From Zobellia roscoffensis (lineage in GTDB: Bacteria > Bacteroidota > Bacteroidia > Flavobacteriales > Flavobacteriaceae): a stretch of 64,000 nucleotides of DNA. The notes below the pieces were generated by a model, which saw nothing but the letters and a program-made list of their open reading frames with translations, made no database searches and was not told the origin of the DNA. The DNA lies in assembly GCF_015330165.1 (NCBI RefSeq), contig NZ_JADDXT010000002.1:4442911-4506910 (forward strand). Direction: 5' to 3'. Below are positions 56,315 through 64,000 of the stretch, one piece after another; positions within the stretch are counted from its first letter, which is position 1, and each line of letters starts with the position of its first letter. Made by a program: the position numbers and the translations under genes.

Positions 56315-56656
56315 ATGAAAACGAAAAGATACTGCTATTCCTGTGATCTTAAAGATGACCCAAAACTCATTGCAGAATACAAAGAATATCATGCTCCTGG
56401 TAACGCCCGTCCCGCAATAACAAAAAGTATTAAAGATGCGGGTATTGTAGACATGCAGATTTTCCTAACCGGAAACCGTATGTTTATGATTATGGAAGTC
56501 GATGAAACTTTTGATGCCAAGAGAAAGGCTGAAATGGATGCTGAGAACCCAGCCGTACAAGAATGGGAACAATTGATGTGGAAATACCAACAAGGCCTAC
56601 CTTGGTCTAAAAATGGTGAAAAATGGATTGAATTAGAGCGTATTTTCAAACTCTAA
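56315..56656 (+). CDS. L-rhamnose/L-fucose mutarotase-type protein (DUF718)
   Basis: A 113-residue RhaM-family protein with the KEYHAPGNARPAITKSIKDAG segment (about 23-43), which holds the active-site His, and a C-terminal WEQLMWKYQQGLPW stretch. It equilibrates anomers of L-sugars. Here it would serve L-galactose (or L-fucose) entering through FucP. Its start is one base after the fucP stop, indicating translational coupling. It is the last gene of the operon, before a long hairpin terminator. Confidence 0.85.
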   Translation: MKTKRYCYSCDLKDDPKLIAEYKEYHAPGNARPAITKSIKDAGIVDMQIFLTGNRMFMIMEVDETFDAKRKAEMDAENPAVQEWEQLMWKYQQGLPWSKNGEKWIELERIFKL

Positions 56657-56675
56657 TAACCCTTCTACAAAATTA

Positions 56676-56725
56676 ACAGAGCGTAGTTAAACCGAATATT
56701 TCGGTTTAACTACGCTCTGTTTTTG
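56676..56725. terminator. Long bidirectional terminator between convergent genes
   Basis: A perfect 21-bp stem from ACAGAGCG (56676) to CGCTCTGT (ending 56720) has a three-base loop, with T tract on the plus side and an AATT-rich flank on the other. It separates the L-galactose operon from the convergent sulfatase gene. Confidence 0.92.
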
Positions 56726-56742
56726 CTTTAAACGCTAGTTAT

Positions 56743-58422
56743 TTAATCATCCCAATGCTCGTCTATAACTTTTTGAATGTGAGGATATTTCTCATCAGTT
56801 TCATTCAAGTCTTTACGAAGTCTTAATAACTCTTCCTTAAGTTCCGTTATAGTTTCAGCATACGCCGGATCCGCATACGCATTGTTCATTTCCTTGGGGT
56901 CTTTCTTTAAATCATAAAATTCCCAAGCGGCAGGTGTATCTGTATCAAAATCATTACCCCAATTCTCTTTGTCCCAATTTGCATTTGGGTCTGTGGTATC
57001 TACATAATATTTTCCGTAGAAAAATATAAGCTTATAATCTTTGGTACGAACTCCAAAGTGGGCAGGGTTTTGGTGACGGTGTGCCATGTGCATCCAGTAC
57101 CTGTAATATGTGGACTTCTGCCAATCTGCTGGCTCCTCACCTGTTTCCAAAATTGTTTTAAAGCTTTTTCCTTGCATGTAATCAGGTGTACTACCTCCGG
57201 CCATTTCTATAAGCGTAGGTGCGAAATCTGTATTATTGATTATAGCATCGGTGCGGGTTCCTGCTTTTATTTTTTCTGGGTAACGAACAAAGAAAGGCAT
57301 CCGCATAGATTCCTCATACATCCATCGTTTATCAATAAAATCATGTTCACCAAGCATAAACCCTTGGTCGCCCGTATAAACGATTATAGTGTTATCCATA
57401 AGCCCTTCAGCCTCTAAATAATCCATCAAACGTTTTACGTTATCATCAACACCTTTTACACAACGTAAATACTTCTTTACGTAATCTTGGTACACTTTAC
57501 TTGTGTACTTCTTCTCTTCATCATCCATCTCCCACTTTACATACTCTTCAGGACGAATTTTATCCGCATCACGATACGAACGGTGAATAGAGCTATCTAC
57601 ATAAATGTTCATAGCCTGGTTACGAATCAAGTTTCTGTGCGACACGGATGAACCTATTATTCTCGTTAAAGAATCGTTATTACCACGTGTTGCAATAGAA
57701 CCGTTATTTCCTCTTTCGTACAAACTTTCTGGTTCTGGAATAAAGGTATCTTCCAAATACTCTTCGTAACGAGGAGCATTTTCAAAATCATCATGAGGTG
57801 CTTTAAACTGATGCACTAAAAAGAAAGGTTTGTTAGGGTCTCTTTCGTTCTTTAGCCAATCTAAAGAAATATCGGTAACCATGTCAGAAGAATGCCCCTT
57901 AGTCTGAACAGTATTTTTAGGCCACGGCTTATCACCACGAACCCTGAACTCAGGATCAAAATATTTACCTTGACCAGGTAAAACCTTATAATAGTCAAAC
58001 GCTGCAGGCTCTTCTTTTAAGTGCCATTTACCAACAACAGCGGTTTGGTAACCTAATTTTTTCATTTCAATTGGAAGAAACTGGCGAGCTGGCTCAATAC
58101 GGCCATCTAAATCCAAAACACCATTTAACTGAGAGTTTTGCCCAGTAATTATGGCAGCCCGGCTAGGCGTACAAATAGAATTGCTCACAAAGCAATTTTC
58201 AAATATGATGCCCTCATTGGCAATCTTATCTAAGGTTGGAGTTGGGTTTAATTTAGCCAATCTACTACCGTAAATCCCAAATCCCTGGGTTGTATGGTCA
58301 TCAGCCATGATGTAGATAATATTTGGTTTTTTTTCTGTGATTACAGCCTTCTCTTCTTTACAAGAAGAAAACACAATAAGCAACAAAAGAGCATACAGTA
58401 GATTGTTCTTTTTGCAGCACAT
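56743..58422 (-). CDS. S1-family sulfatase lipoprotein
   Basis: A 559-residue sulfatase with a lipobox (IVFSSC, Cys21), metal ligands Asp41/Asp42 (MADDHTTQG), the formylglycine motif CTPSR with Cys84 and GKWHLKEE near 137. It differs in length and loops from the two other sulfatases in the window, so it probably has another sulfate target. It is convergent with the L-galactose operon; in porphyran, L-galactose carries a 6-sulfate, so that sugar is a candidate substrate. It lies downstream of the Tat/DUF1501/DUF1553 genes on the same strand and may be their last cistron. Confidence 0.87.
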   Translation of the reverse strand: MCCKKNNLLYALLLLIVFSSCKEEKAVITEKKPNIIYIMADDHTTQGFGIYGSRLAKLNPTPTLDKIANEGIIFENCFVSNSICTPSRAAIITGQNSQLNGVLDLDGRIEPARQFLPIEMKKLGYQTAVVGKWHLKEEPAAFDYYKVLPGQGKYFDPEFRVRGDKPWPKNTVQTKGHSSDMVTDISLDWLKNERDPNKPFFLVHQFKAPHDDFENAPRYEEYLEDTFIPEPESLYERGNNGSIATRGNNDSLTRIIGSSVSHRNLIRNQAMNIYVDSSIHRSYRDADKIRPEEYVKWEMDDEEKKYTSKVYQDYVKKYLRCVKGVDDNVKRLMDYLEAEGLMDNTIIVYTGDQGFMLGEHDFIDKRWMYEESMRMPFFVRYPEKIKAGTRTDAIINNTDFAPTLIEMAGGSTPDYMQGKSFKTILETGEEPADWQKSTYYRYWMHMAHRHQNPAHFGVRTKDYKLIFFYGKYYVDTTDPNANWDKENWGNDFDTDTPAAWEFYDLKKDPKEMNNAYADPAYAETITELKEELLRLRKDLNETDEKYPHIQKVIDEHWDD

Positions 58423-58586
58423 TTAAATTTGAAATTTTGTTAATATGAGTTTGATTAAAGTCTTGAGACCTTAACCCGAAAATTACGCATATTTATGACA
58501 GAGCAATAAAAGAAATGATCAATTATTAGCCACAAATGTCTTTGTATAACTTATTTGTAATTAAACGTAAGTAAGCTGAACAGACT

Positions 58587-59690
58587 CTATACCCGTTCTA
58601 ATTTAACTGGGGGCGTTCTGTTGGCATTCCATTGACATACGTAAAGGTTCTTGTCCTCATCTACAAAAACATCGTGTCCGTGGTTAAATACAGCCTTTTC
58701 CGATTGATACATTTGTTGCAGTTTGTCATTTTTATATTCGGGTGCATCGCCACCAGGATTGGAAACTACCATGTTTTCACCATCCATAATAGTTACAAAA
58801 CCAGAATTGCTAAACCTATGTCCTTGTTTATTTTCTGACCAACATACGCCAGCATAGATATTTTCATCATCAAGAACGGGACGGCAGACATACGCTCCCG
58901 GTAACTCAACTGTTTTAATGAATTTTCCTTCTAAAGTGAAAAATTTAAAACTCTTATCAGAGCGAGAAGTAACCACAAGCACCGGATTTTGCTTGTCCCT
59001 ATAATCTACGGCAACACCGTGAGCGTTATGAAGATTATAATTTTTATCGCTGTTATCATGACCACCCCATTTGCGGATGAATTCACCTTTACCGCTAAAC
59101 TGAAGAATAAAGTCAGAACCGTAACCATCTGCTACGTAAATATCTCCATTTGGACCTATTGCAGTTTCCGTAGGCAAATATTCTTGTTCTTGCGTATAGA
59201 CACCAATGGTATGTGGATCAGGAAGATTAAACAAAAGACGGCCATCAACAGTAGTTTTACTTACAGTTCCAGCCTGTTTACTCCATTTCCCAGTTCGGTC
59301 TACAAACCATCCACAGTCCACAATGTACAACATGTCTTCGCCTCCTTCATCATGCAAGGTAAGTCCATGTCCCCCAGGATAACGTGTACCCCAATAATCA
59401 AGAAGTTTTCCAGATTTATCGAAAATCAAAATATTATTATCCGTGTGGTCTCCTAACATGATAAGCCTTCCCTTACTGTCCATTTGCATTTCATGACAGT
59501 TCAGTATCGGGTTGTGAGCAACAGACATTTGTGCCCAATCCTTAACTACTTTGTACTTATAATCACCGTGACCTATGATTTGATCTTCCAATGCGGTTTT
59601 CTTTAAGATATTAAACCCAAAAGATGTTGTGGTAGTTAAAGCGGTAGCACCCAACGCCGATTTCTTAAGAAAGCTTCTTCTATTACTCAT
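58587..59690 (-). CDS. Tat-exported NHL-type six-bladed beta-propeller protein
   Basis: A 367-residue protein with a twin-arginine signal (NRRSFLKKSALG at residues 3-14, then a Thr/Ala-rich hydrophobic stretch). The body is a propeller of about six NHL-like blades, with repeats such as GPNGDIYVADGYGSDFILQFS and HGVAVDYRDK. Similar folds occur in peptidyl-alpha-hydroxyglycine lyases and in carbohydrate-associated proteins. The Tat signal suggests folding with a cofactor or metal before export. No catalytic assignment is justified. It lies 65 bases after the DUF1501 gene, which also has a Tat-like signal. Confidence 0.75.
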   Translation of the reverse strand: MSNRRSFLKKSALGATALTTTTSFGFNILKKTALEDQIIGHGDYKYKVVKDWAQMSVAHNPILNCHEMQMDSKGRLIMLGDHTDNNILIFDKSGKLLDYWGTRYPGGHGLTLHDEGGEDMLYIVDCGWFVDRTGKWSKQAGTVSKTTVDGRLLFNLPDPHTIGVYTQEQEYLPTETAIGPNGDIYVADGYGSDFILQFSGKGEFIRKWGGHDNSDKNYNLHNAHGVAVDYRDKQNPVLVVTSRSDKSFKFFTLEGKFIKTVELPGAYVCRPVLDDENIYAGVCWSENKQGHRFSNSGFVTIMDGENMVVSNPGGDAPEYKNDKLQQMYQSEKAVFNHGHDVFVDEDKNLYVCQWNANRTPPVKLERV

Positions 59691-59755
59691 ATGATACTGA
59701 TGGTTTTTATTTGGATTGGTAAATTACTATGAAAGTTAGTTAACAAAGGGTAAAT

Positions 59756-61273
59756 CTAAGTCAATAAATCTTTCACTACATGACCGTGCACATCTGTAAG
59801 GCGATATCTTCTACCTTGATGTTTAAATGTTAACCGCTCATGATCAATACCAAATAAATGCATTAGCGTAGCATGAAAATCATGAACATGCACAGGATCT
59901 TTGGTTACGTTATAACTAAAATCATCTGTTGCACCGTAAGAAAACCCAGGTTTTACACCTGCTCCGGCCATCCACATGGTAAATGCTTTTGGGTGATGAT
60001 CACGTCCATAATTTTCACTTGTTAACTGACCTTGGGAATATACCGTACGGCCAAATTCCCCGCCCCAAACCACAAGCGTGTCTTCAAACATGCCACGTTG
60101 CTTTAAATCCTTGATTAAAGCAGCAGTAGCTTGATCCGTTTTTTTAGACTGACTTTTTACACCTCCAGGGCAATAATTATGCTGATCCCACCCTTGGTGA
60201 TACAACTGTACAAATTTCACTCCTTTTTCTAGCAGTTTTCTTGCCATTAAACAGTTTGCAGCGTAAGTACCAGGGTCACGACTATCTTCTCCGTACATAT
60301 CAAAGATATACTCTGGCTCATTGCTTAAATCAGTTACTTCCGGAATGGAAGTCTGCATTTTAAATGCCATTTCATACTGAGACATACGCGATTGAATTTC
60401 AGGGTCGCCATAAGCATCCGTCTGTAATTCATTCAAGTGTTTTAAATAATCTAACATATCCCTTCTATCCGTACCATCGTAATTTTCAGGGTCACTCAAG
60501 TAAAGTACTGGGTCTTTACCTGATCTAAACTGAACACCTTGGTGTTCTGTTGGTAAAAATCCGTTACCCCACAAACTCGCTGTTAACGGTTGTCCTTTTC
60601 CATTTTTAGAAACCAATGCAATGAATGTAGGTAGGTTTTCATTATCGGAACCTAGGCCATAACTTAACCAAGAACCTATTGCTGGTCTTCCCGGTAACTG
60701 GTTCCCCGTTTGCATAAACGTAATGGCCGGTGTATGGTTAATTTGATCCGTTTGCATACTTTTTATGAAACATAGATCATCTACAACCTCCGATAAATAT
60801 GGCATGGCATCACTGACCCATGCTCGTGATTCCCCGTATTGTTTAAATTTAAAGGTTGATGGTGCTATGGGCAATGTACTTTGACTACCGCTCATTCCCG
60901 TAAGTCTTTGACCACTTATAACGGATGGCGGCAATTCCTGACCAAACATGTTTGTCAGCTTTGGTTTGTAATCGAACAAATCCATTTGAGAAGGTCCTCC
61001 ACTCTGAAAAAGATAAATTATTCTTTTAGCTTTAGGTGCATGATGCGGAAGACCTAATCGGTTTTTATTATAAACCTTTAATATTTCTTCTTCCGTACTG
61101 TTCTTGCCAATACCGGCAAATGCTTTTTCAGCACCTAATAAACTGCCCAGTGCCATGGCTCCAATACCAAGCGATGTCTGTTTTAAGAAATGTCTTCTAT
61201 CTAACTGCTTCTCAATTTTTTTTAAATCTTCATTGTTAGAAGTCAATTTGCTGTGGTGGTGATTATTACACAT
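59756..61273 (-). CDS. DUF1501 protein with Tat signal (sulfatase-like superfamily)
   Basis: A 505-residue DUF1501 protein. A twin-arginine motif (DRRHFLKQTSLG, about 25-36) sits after an unusually long N-terminal tail rich in His and Asn. Landmarks include KRIIYLFQSGGPSQMDLFDYKP near 82-103, GWDQHNYCPGG near 360 and VVWGGEFGRT near 398. DUF1501 belongs to the alkaline phosphatase/sulfatase fold clan and is typical of Planctomycetota, where it accompanies DUF1549/DUF1553 proteins, as it does here. Activity unknown. It starts 24 bases after the DUF1553 gene. Confidence 0.85.
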   Translation of the reverse strand: MCNNHHHSKLTSNNEDLKKIEKQLDRRHFLKQTSLGIGAMALGSLLGAEKAFAGIGKNSTEEEILKVYNKNRLGLPHHAPKAKRIIYLFQSGGPSQMDLFDYKPKLTNMFGQELPPSVISGQRLTGMSGSQSTLPIAPSTFKFKQYGESRAWVSDAMPYLSEVVDDLCFIKSMQTDQINHTPAITFMQTGNQLPGRPAIGSWLSYGLGSDNENLPTFIALVSKNGKGQPLTASLWGNGFLPTEHQGVQFRSGKDPVLYLSDPENYDGTDRRDMLDYLKHLNELQTDAYGDPEIQSRMSQYEMAFKMQTSIPEVTDLSNEPEYIFDMYGEDSRDPGTYAANCLMARKLLEKGVKFVQLYHQGWDQHNYCPGGVKSQSKKTDQATAALIKDLKQRGMFEDTLVVWGGEFGRTVYSQGQLTSENYGRDHHPKAFTMWMAGAGVKPGFSYGATDDFSYNVTKDPVHVHDFHATLMHLFGIDHERLTFKHQGRRYRLTDVHGHVVKDLLT

Positions 61274-61297
61274 ACACTATTTTTTAGCTGTTAACTA

Positions 61298-64000
61298 TTA
61301 TCTTTTGGTGATACTGGCATCGGCATTCATTATGGTACTTGCTACCACGGCATTTGCCGCTATAGATGCTTTATCATCAGTTTCAGAAATTTTAAAGGCT
61401 CCGGTCTGTAACCAACCTTTTGCTTTTTCCAAGTTAGTACTGAACTTTTTGTATTCCTCGTTTTGGAGTTTGGCCAAAACATCTAGTTCTTGATTGGTAA
61501 TATTTCTACCGGCAAGCTTCTTAAAGGTCAACGCTATTCCTGTTCGTACATCTTCTGCCTCCGCTATTTGTTTACCTAAAACTCTAGAGGCCTCTATGTA
61601 CGTAGGATCGTTCAGCACTACTAATGCCTGTAACGGTGTATTTGTTTTTTGTCTTCTACTGCTACATAAATCCCTTGTAGGCGCATCAAAAGTTGAAATG
61701 GTCGGGTTAGGAACGGTACGTTTCCAAATGGTATACATACTACGTCTGTACAAACCTTCTTCTCCATCCTGAACATAGGTAGCCCCATTTACTTTCCACA
61801 AGCCTTCTGGTTGATAAGGTTTTACACTTTTACCCCCTACCTGCTCATTTAGTAAACCAGATGCGTATAATGCATTATCTCTTAACATTTCACCAGAAAG
61901 TCTGCTAGATGGTCCTCTAGTCAACCATTTATTCTCAATATCTTTTTTGAGAAGCTCCTCACTTATAACCGAACTTTGCTGGTAAGTACTGGACAACATT
62001 ATAGTCTTATGCAAGGCTTTCACGTCCCAACCGGATTCTACAAATTGAATCGCCAACCAATCTAACAATTTTGGATGACTAGGCAATTCTCCTTGATTAC
62101 CAAAATCTTCGGAGGTCTTTACCAATCCTCTTCCAAAAAGATTCTGCCAATATCTATTAACGGCTACTCTTGCCGTTAAAGGGTTATCCTTATCCGTTAT
62201 CCATTTGGCCAAACCTAATCTGTTTTTAGGTAAGCTATCATTTATTGGGAATATTTCTTTCGGAACATTTGAAAATACAGAATCTGTAGGAGAATCATAA
62301 TTACCTCTATCCAAAATATAGGTTTGTCGTGGTGTTTTACGCTCCTTCATTACCATAATCTGCTTTACAGGCTCTATGCTGTCAACCAAAACCATTCGGT
62401 CTTTCTCTAATGCAGATACTACTTCATTATATTTAGAAGAATTATTAAACAAATAATATTGTGCAAGTTGTGTTTTCTCTTTTTCACTAAGTGCATCACT
62501 AGATTTAGCAACTAAGTTTTTAAGATAAGCCGTAGTGCTTATTTGCATAACTTCAATCTCACTTATTTCCTTATCAAAAACCATCAGGTCATCTACCAAA
62601 GCATTACCTATTCCTTTTCCTCGCCATATAGCCCCTACCCTTAAGCCCGGCTCTACTGTTTCTTTATAGATACGGTCCTTCAAATTATTGAAAACAATAT
62701 CCTTATAAAGGTTATCAAAAATAGTCTTCGTCTGTAATTTTTCGCCATCCATATAGATGCCTATACCGGTAGCTTTACTAGAGCCGTCATACGTAAGGGT
62801 TAGCTGCACCCATTTTTCTTTTGGAATTTCTTTTAGCGACTCAACCACCATAGAATTATCCGGCCAAACATGAGCAAATAAGGCTTCTAATTTGTTATCT
62901 TTTATTTTCAAGTGATACCCCCTAAAACTATGCAATTCAGGACCTTGCATCTTATGAAACACAACACCCTCTTCAAGGTCTTGAGGTATGAACACTTTTA
63001 TTGAAATACTAAAAGGTTCGTTTCGCTTATAGATACCTATTTTATCAAGTTCTAGCCACGTATCCCCATCCATAAAAAGCCCTTTTCCACTAGCTCCTTT
63101 TTTGTAGATCGCTTTTTCGTTATCCACAAATTGCTGACGCATCCTAATGTTATTTTTTCCGTTCCCACCAACAGCGTTTACTAGATTTTGATTATCAAAA
63201 TCAAAAGAAGCGATTAGTCCCTTTGGACGAGTTTTTACCGGAATATTCTTGAACGAGTTACTAGCAAGCCATTGTTCAAAGTTATCCTGCTCTGCCTTTG
63301 CCGTAAATTCCAACTTTTCTTCTGAGTCCTCTACAATTTTTTCTAAATAGGCAAGAACATCTTCTTGCTCCTTTGTGGGCAATAACATAGCGGGAACGGG
63401 AGTGGCCATATCCCAAGGAATCAAACCGGTCTCATCTACATTATTAAAAAAGCTATACATCTCAAAATAATTTTTTTGAGAAATAGGATCATATTTGTGA
63501 TCATGACATTTAGCACAAGCGTATGATAAGCCTAACATACCTTGACTAACCGTTGCCGTTCTATCTGCAACATATTCCGATCTAAATTCTTCGTCTATAA
63601 TACCACCTTCTAAATTTTGTGGGTGCAACCTATTAAATGTTGTTGCTAAAATTTGTTCTTTAGTAGCATTTTCAAAAAGGTCTCCTGCCAATTGCCATGT
63701 AAGGAACTCATCATAAGGCATGTTTTTATTGAAGGACTTTATCACCCAATCTCTCCATGGTGAAGTATCTCTAAATCTATCAACACTATAGCCATGAGTA
63801 TCTGCATAACGGGAGACATCCATCCAATCTAAAGTCATTTGTTCTCCGTAATGTGATGATGCCAATAAACGGTCTATTTGCTTTTCAAAGGCATTTTCCG
63901 ATGTATCCTTTACAAAAGCATCTATTTCTTCTAAAGTTGGGGGAAGCCCTGTTAAATCTATAGAAGCCCTTCTTAACAACAATTCTTTTTCCGCTCTTTT
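61298..64000 (-). CDS. DUF1549-LamG-DUF1553 protein, 5' end outside the window
   Basis: About 900 residues are visible and the frame stays open to the right edge, so the N-terminus, often a cytochrome-c-like PSCyt1 domain in this family, is missing. Order seen: a DUF1549 region beginning LLRRASIDLTGLPP, with a haem-type CAKCHDHKYDP motif; a LamG/concanavalin-like domain (from GLIASFDFDN to VDDLMVFDKE); and DUF1553 (from RQTYILDRG, through NPLTARVAVNRYW, to CSSRRQKTNTPLQAL). These are large, probably exported, planctomycete-type proteins of unknown activity. It precedes DUF1501 in one apparent operon. Confidence 0.85.
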   Translation of the reverse strand, partial: KRAEKELLLRRASIDLTGLPPTLEEIDAFVKDTSENAFEKQIDRLLASSHYGEQMTLDWMDVSRYADTHGYSVDRFRDTSPWRDWVIKSFNKNMPYDEFLTWQLAGDLFENATKEQILATTFNRLHPQNLEGGIIDEEFRSEYVADRTATVSQGMLGLSYACAKCHDHKYDPISQKNYFEMYSFFNNVDETGLIPWDMATPVPAMLLPTKEQEDVLAYLEKIVEDSEEKLEFTAKAEQDNFEQWLASNSFKNIPVKTRPKGLIASFDFDNQNLVNAVGGNGKNNIRMRQQFVDNEKAIYKKGASGKGLFMDGDTWLELDKIGIYKRNEPFSISIKVFIPQDLEEGVVFHKMQGPELHSFRGYHLKIKDNKLEALFAHVWPDNSMVVESLKEIPKEKWVQLTLTYDGSSKATGIGIYMDGEKLQTKTIFDNLYKDIVFNNLKDRIYKETVEPGLRVGAIWRGKGIGNALVDDLMVFDKEISEIEVMQISTTAYLKNLVAKSSDALSEKEKTQLAQYYLFNNSSKYNEVVSALEKDRMVLVDSIEPVKQIMVMKERKTPRQTYILDRGNYDSPTDSVFSNVPKEIFPINDSLPKNRLGLAKWITDKDNPLTARVAVNRYWQNLFGRGLVKTSEDFGNQGELPSHPKLLDWLAIQFVESGWDVKALHKTIMLSSTYQQSSVISEELLKKDIENKWLTRGPSSRLSGEMLRDNALYASGLLNEQVGGKSVKPYQPEGLWKVNGATYVQDGEEGLYRRSMYTIWKRTVPNPTISTFDAPTRDLCSSRRQKTNTPLQALVVLNDPTYIEASRVLGKQIAEAEDVRTGIALTFKKLAGRNITNQELDVLAKLQNEEYKKFSTNLEKAKGWLQTGAFKISETDDKASIAANAVVASTIMNADASITKR

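Noticed and set aside
49009..56656. Reading the operon as a pure L-fucose pathway because of FucP, GH29, the SDR and the lactonase.
   Set aside because: UxaA and UxaB homologues need a 6-hydroxy sugar acid. Enzymes specific for 2-keto-3-deoxy-fuconate are missing. L-fucose remains a possible side substrate.
1..64000. CRISPR arrays, tRNA/rRNA genes, insertion sequences, integrases or phage genes.
   Set aside because: None was recognised on either strand. The only repeats seen are short motifs and hairpins.

Overview
The window comes from a marine, polysaccharide-degrading member of the Flavobacteriaceae (Bacteroidota). The grounds are AT-rich DNA, two SusC/SusD pairs, lipoprotein signal peptides with Bacteroidota-type boxes, sulfatases of the formylglycine type, and a GH117 enzyme whose catalytic residues fall at positions 97, 252 and 310, the numbering I remember for AhgA of Zobellia galactanivorans. 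A Zobellia or close relative is the best guess. No tRNA, rRNA, IS element, integrase or CRISPR array was seen.

Layout. 1-6.6 kb (+): the end of an SGNH hydrolase, a carotenoid/retinol-type FAD oxidoreductase, a large DUF5107-TPR protein and a CBM9-like protein. 6.6-9.1 kb (-): a galactonate-dehydratase-like enolase-superfamily enzyme and its MFS transporter. 9.6-26.9 kb (-): a long galactan operon reading SusC, SusD, a truncated HTCS remnant, GH117, Zn-dehydrogenase, KduD-like SDR, sulfatase, aldehyde dehydrogenase, cycloisomerase, aldose epimerase, RhaT-like transporter and GH2. A promoter and an attenuator-like leader precede it. 27.3-33.2 kb (-): IclR regulator, TPR-LuxR regulator and a VCBS/UnbV lipoprotein. 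33.4-40.3 kb (-): a second SusCD pair and a sulfatase. 40.4-46.1 kb (-): a P450-ferredoxin-reductase operon with formaldehyde-handling enzymes and a phytanoyl-CoA-dioxygenase-like protein, divergent from an AraC regulator. 47.3-56.7 kb (+): GH29, then a seven-gene L-galactose catabolic operon. 56.7-64 kb (-): a sulfatase, a Tat-exported beta-propeller protein, DUF1501 and DUF1549/DUF1553 proteins.

How they fit together. The genes match the building blocks of red-algal agar/porphyran. GH117 releases 3,6-anhydro-L-galactose; ALDH and cycloisomerase turn it into 2-keto-3-deoxy-L-galactonate; the Zn-dehydrogenase and KduD-like SDR can then yield 2-keto-3-deoxy-D-gluconate (KDG). GH29 plus a sulfatase can release L-galactose, and the plus-strand operon takes it through galactonolactone, L-galactonate, tagaturonate and altronate to the same KDG. 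The P450 module can demethylate 6-O-methyl-D-galactose and handle the formaldehyde. GH2 and the epimerase deal with D-galactose. The convergence on KDG, with an IclR (KdgR-family) regulator beside the operon, is the main interpretive result. The KDG kinase and aldolase are not in the window.
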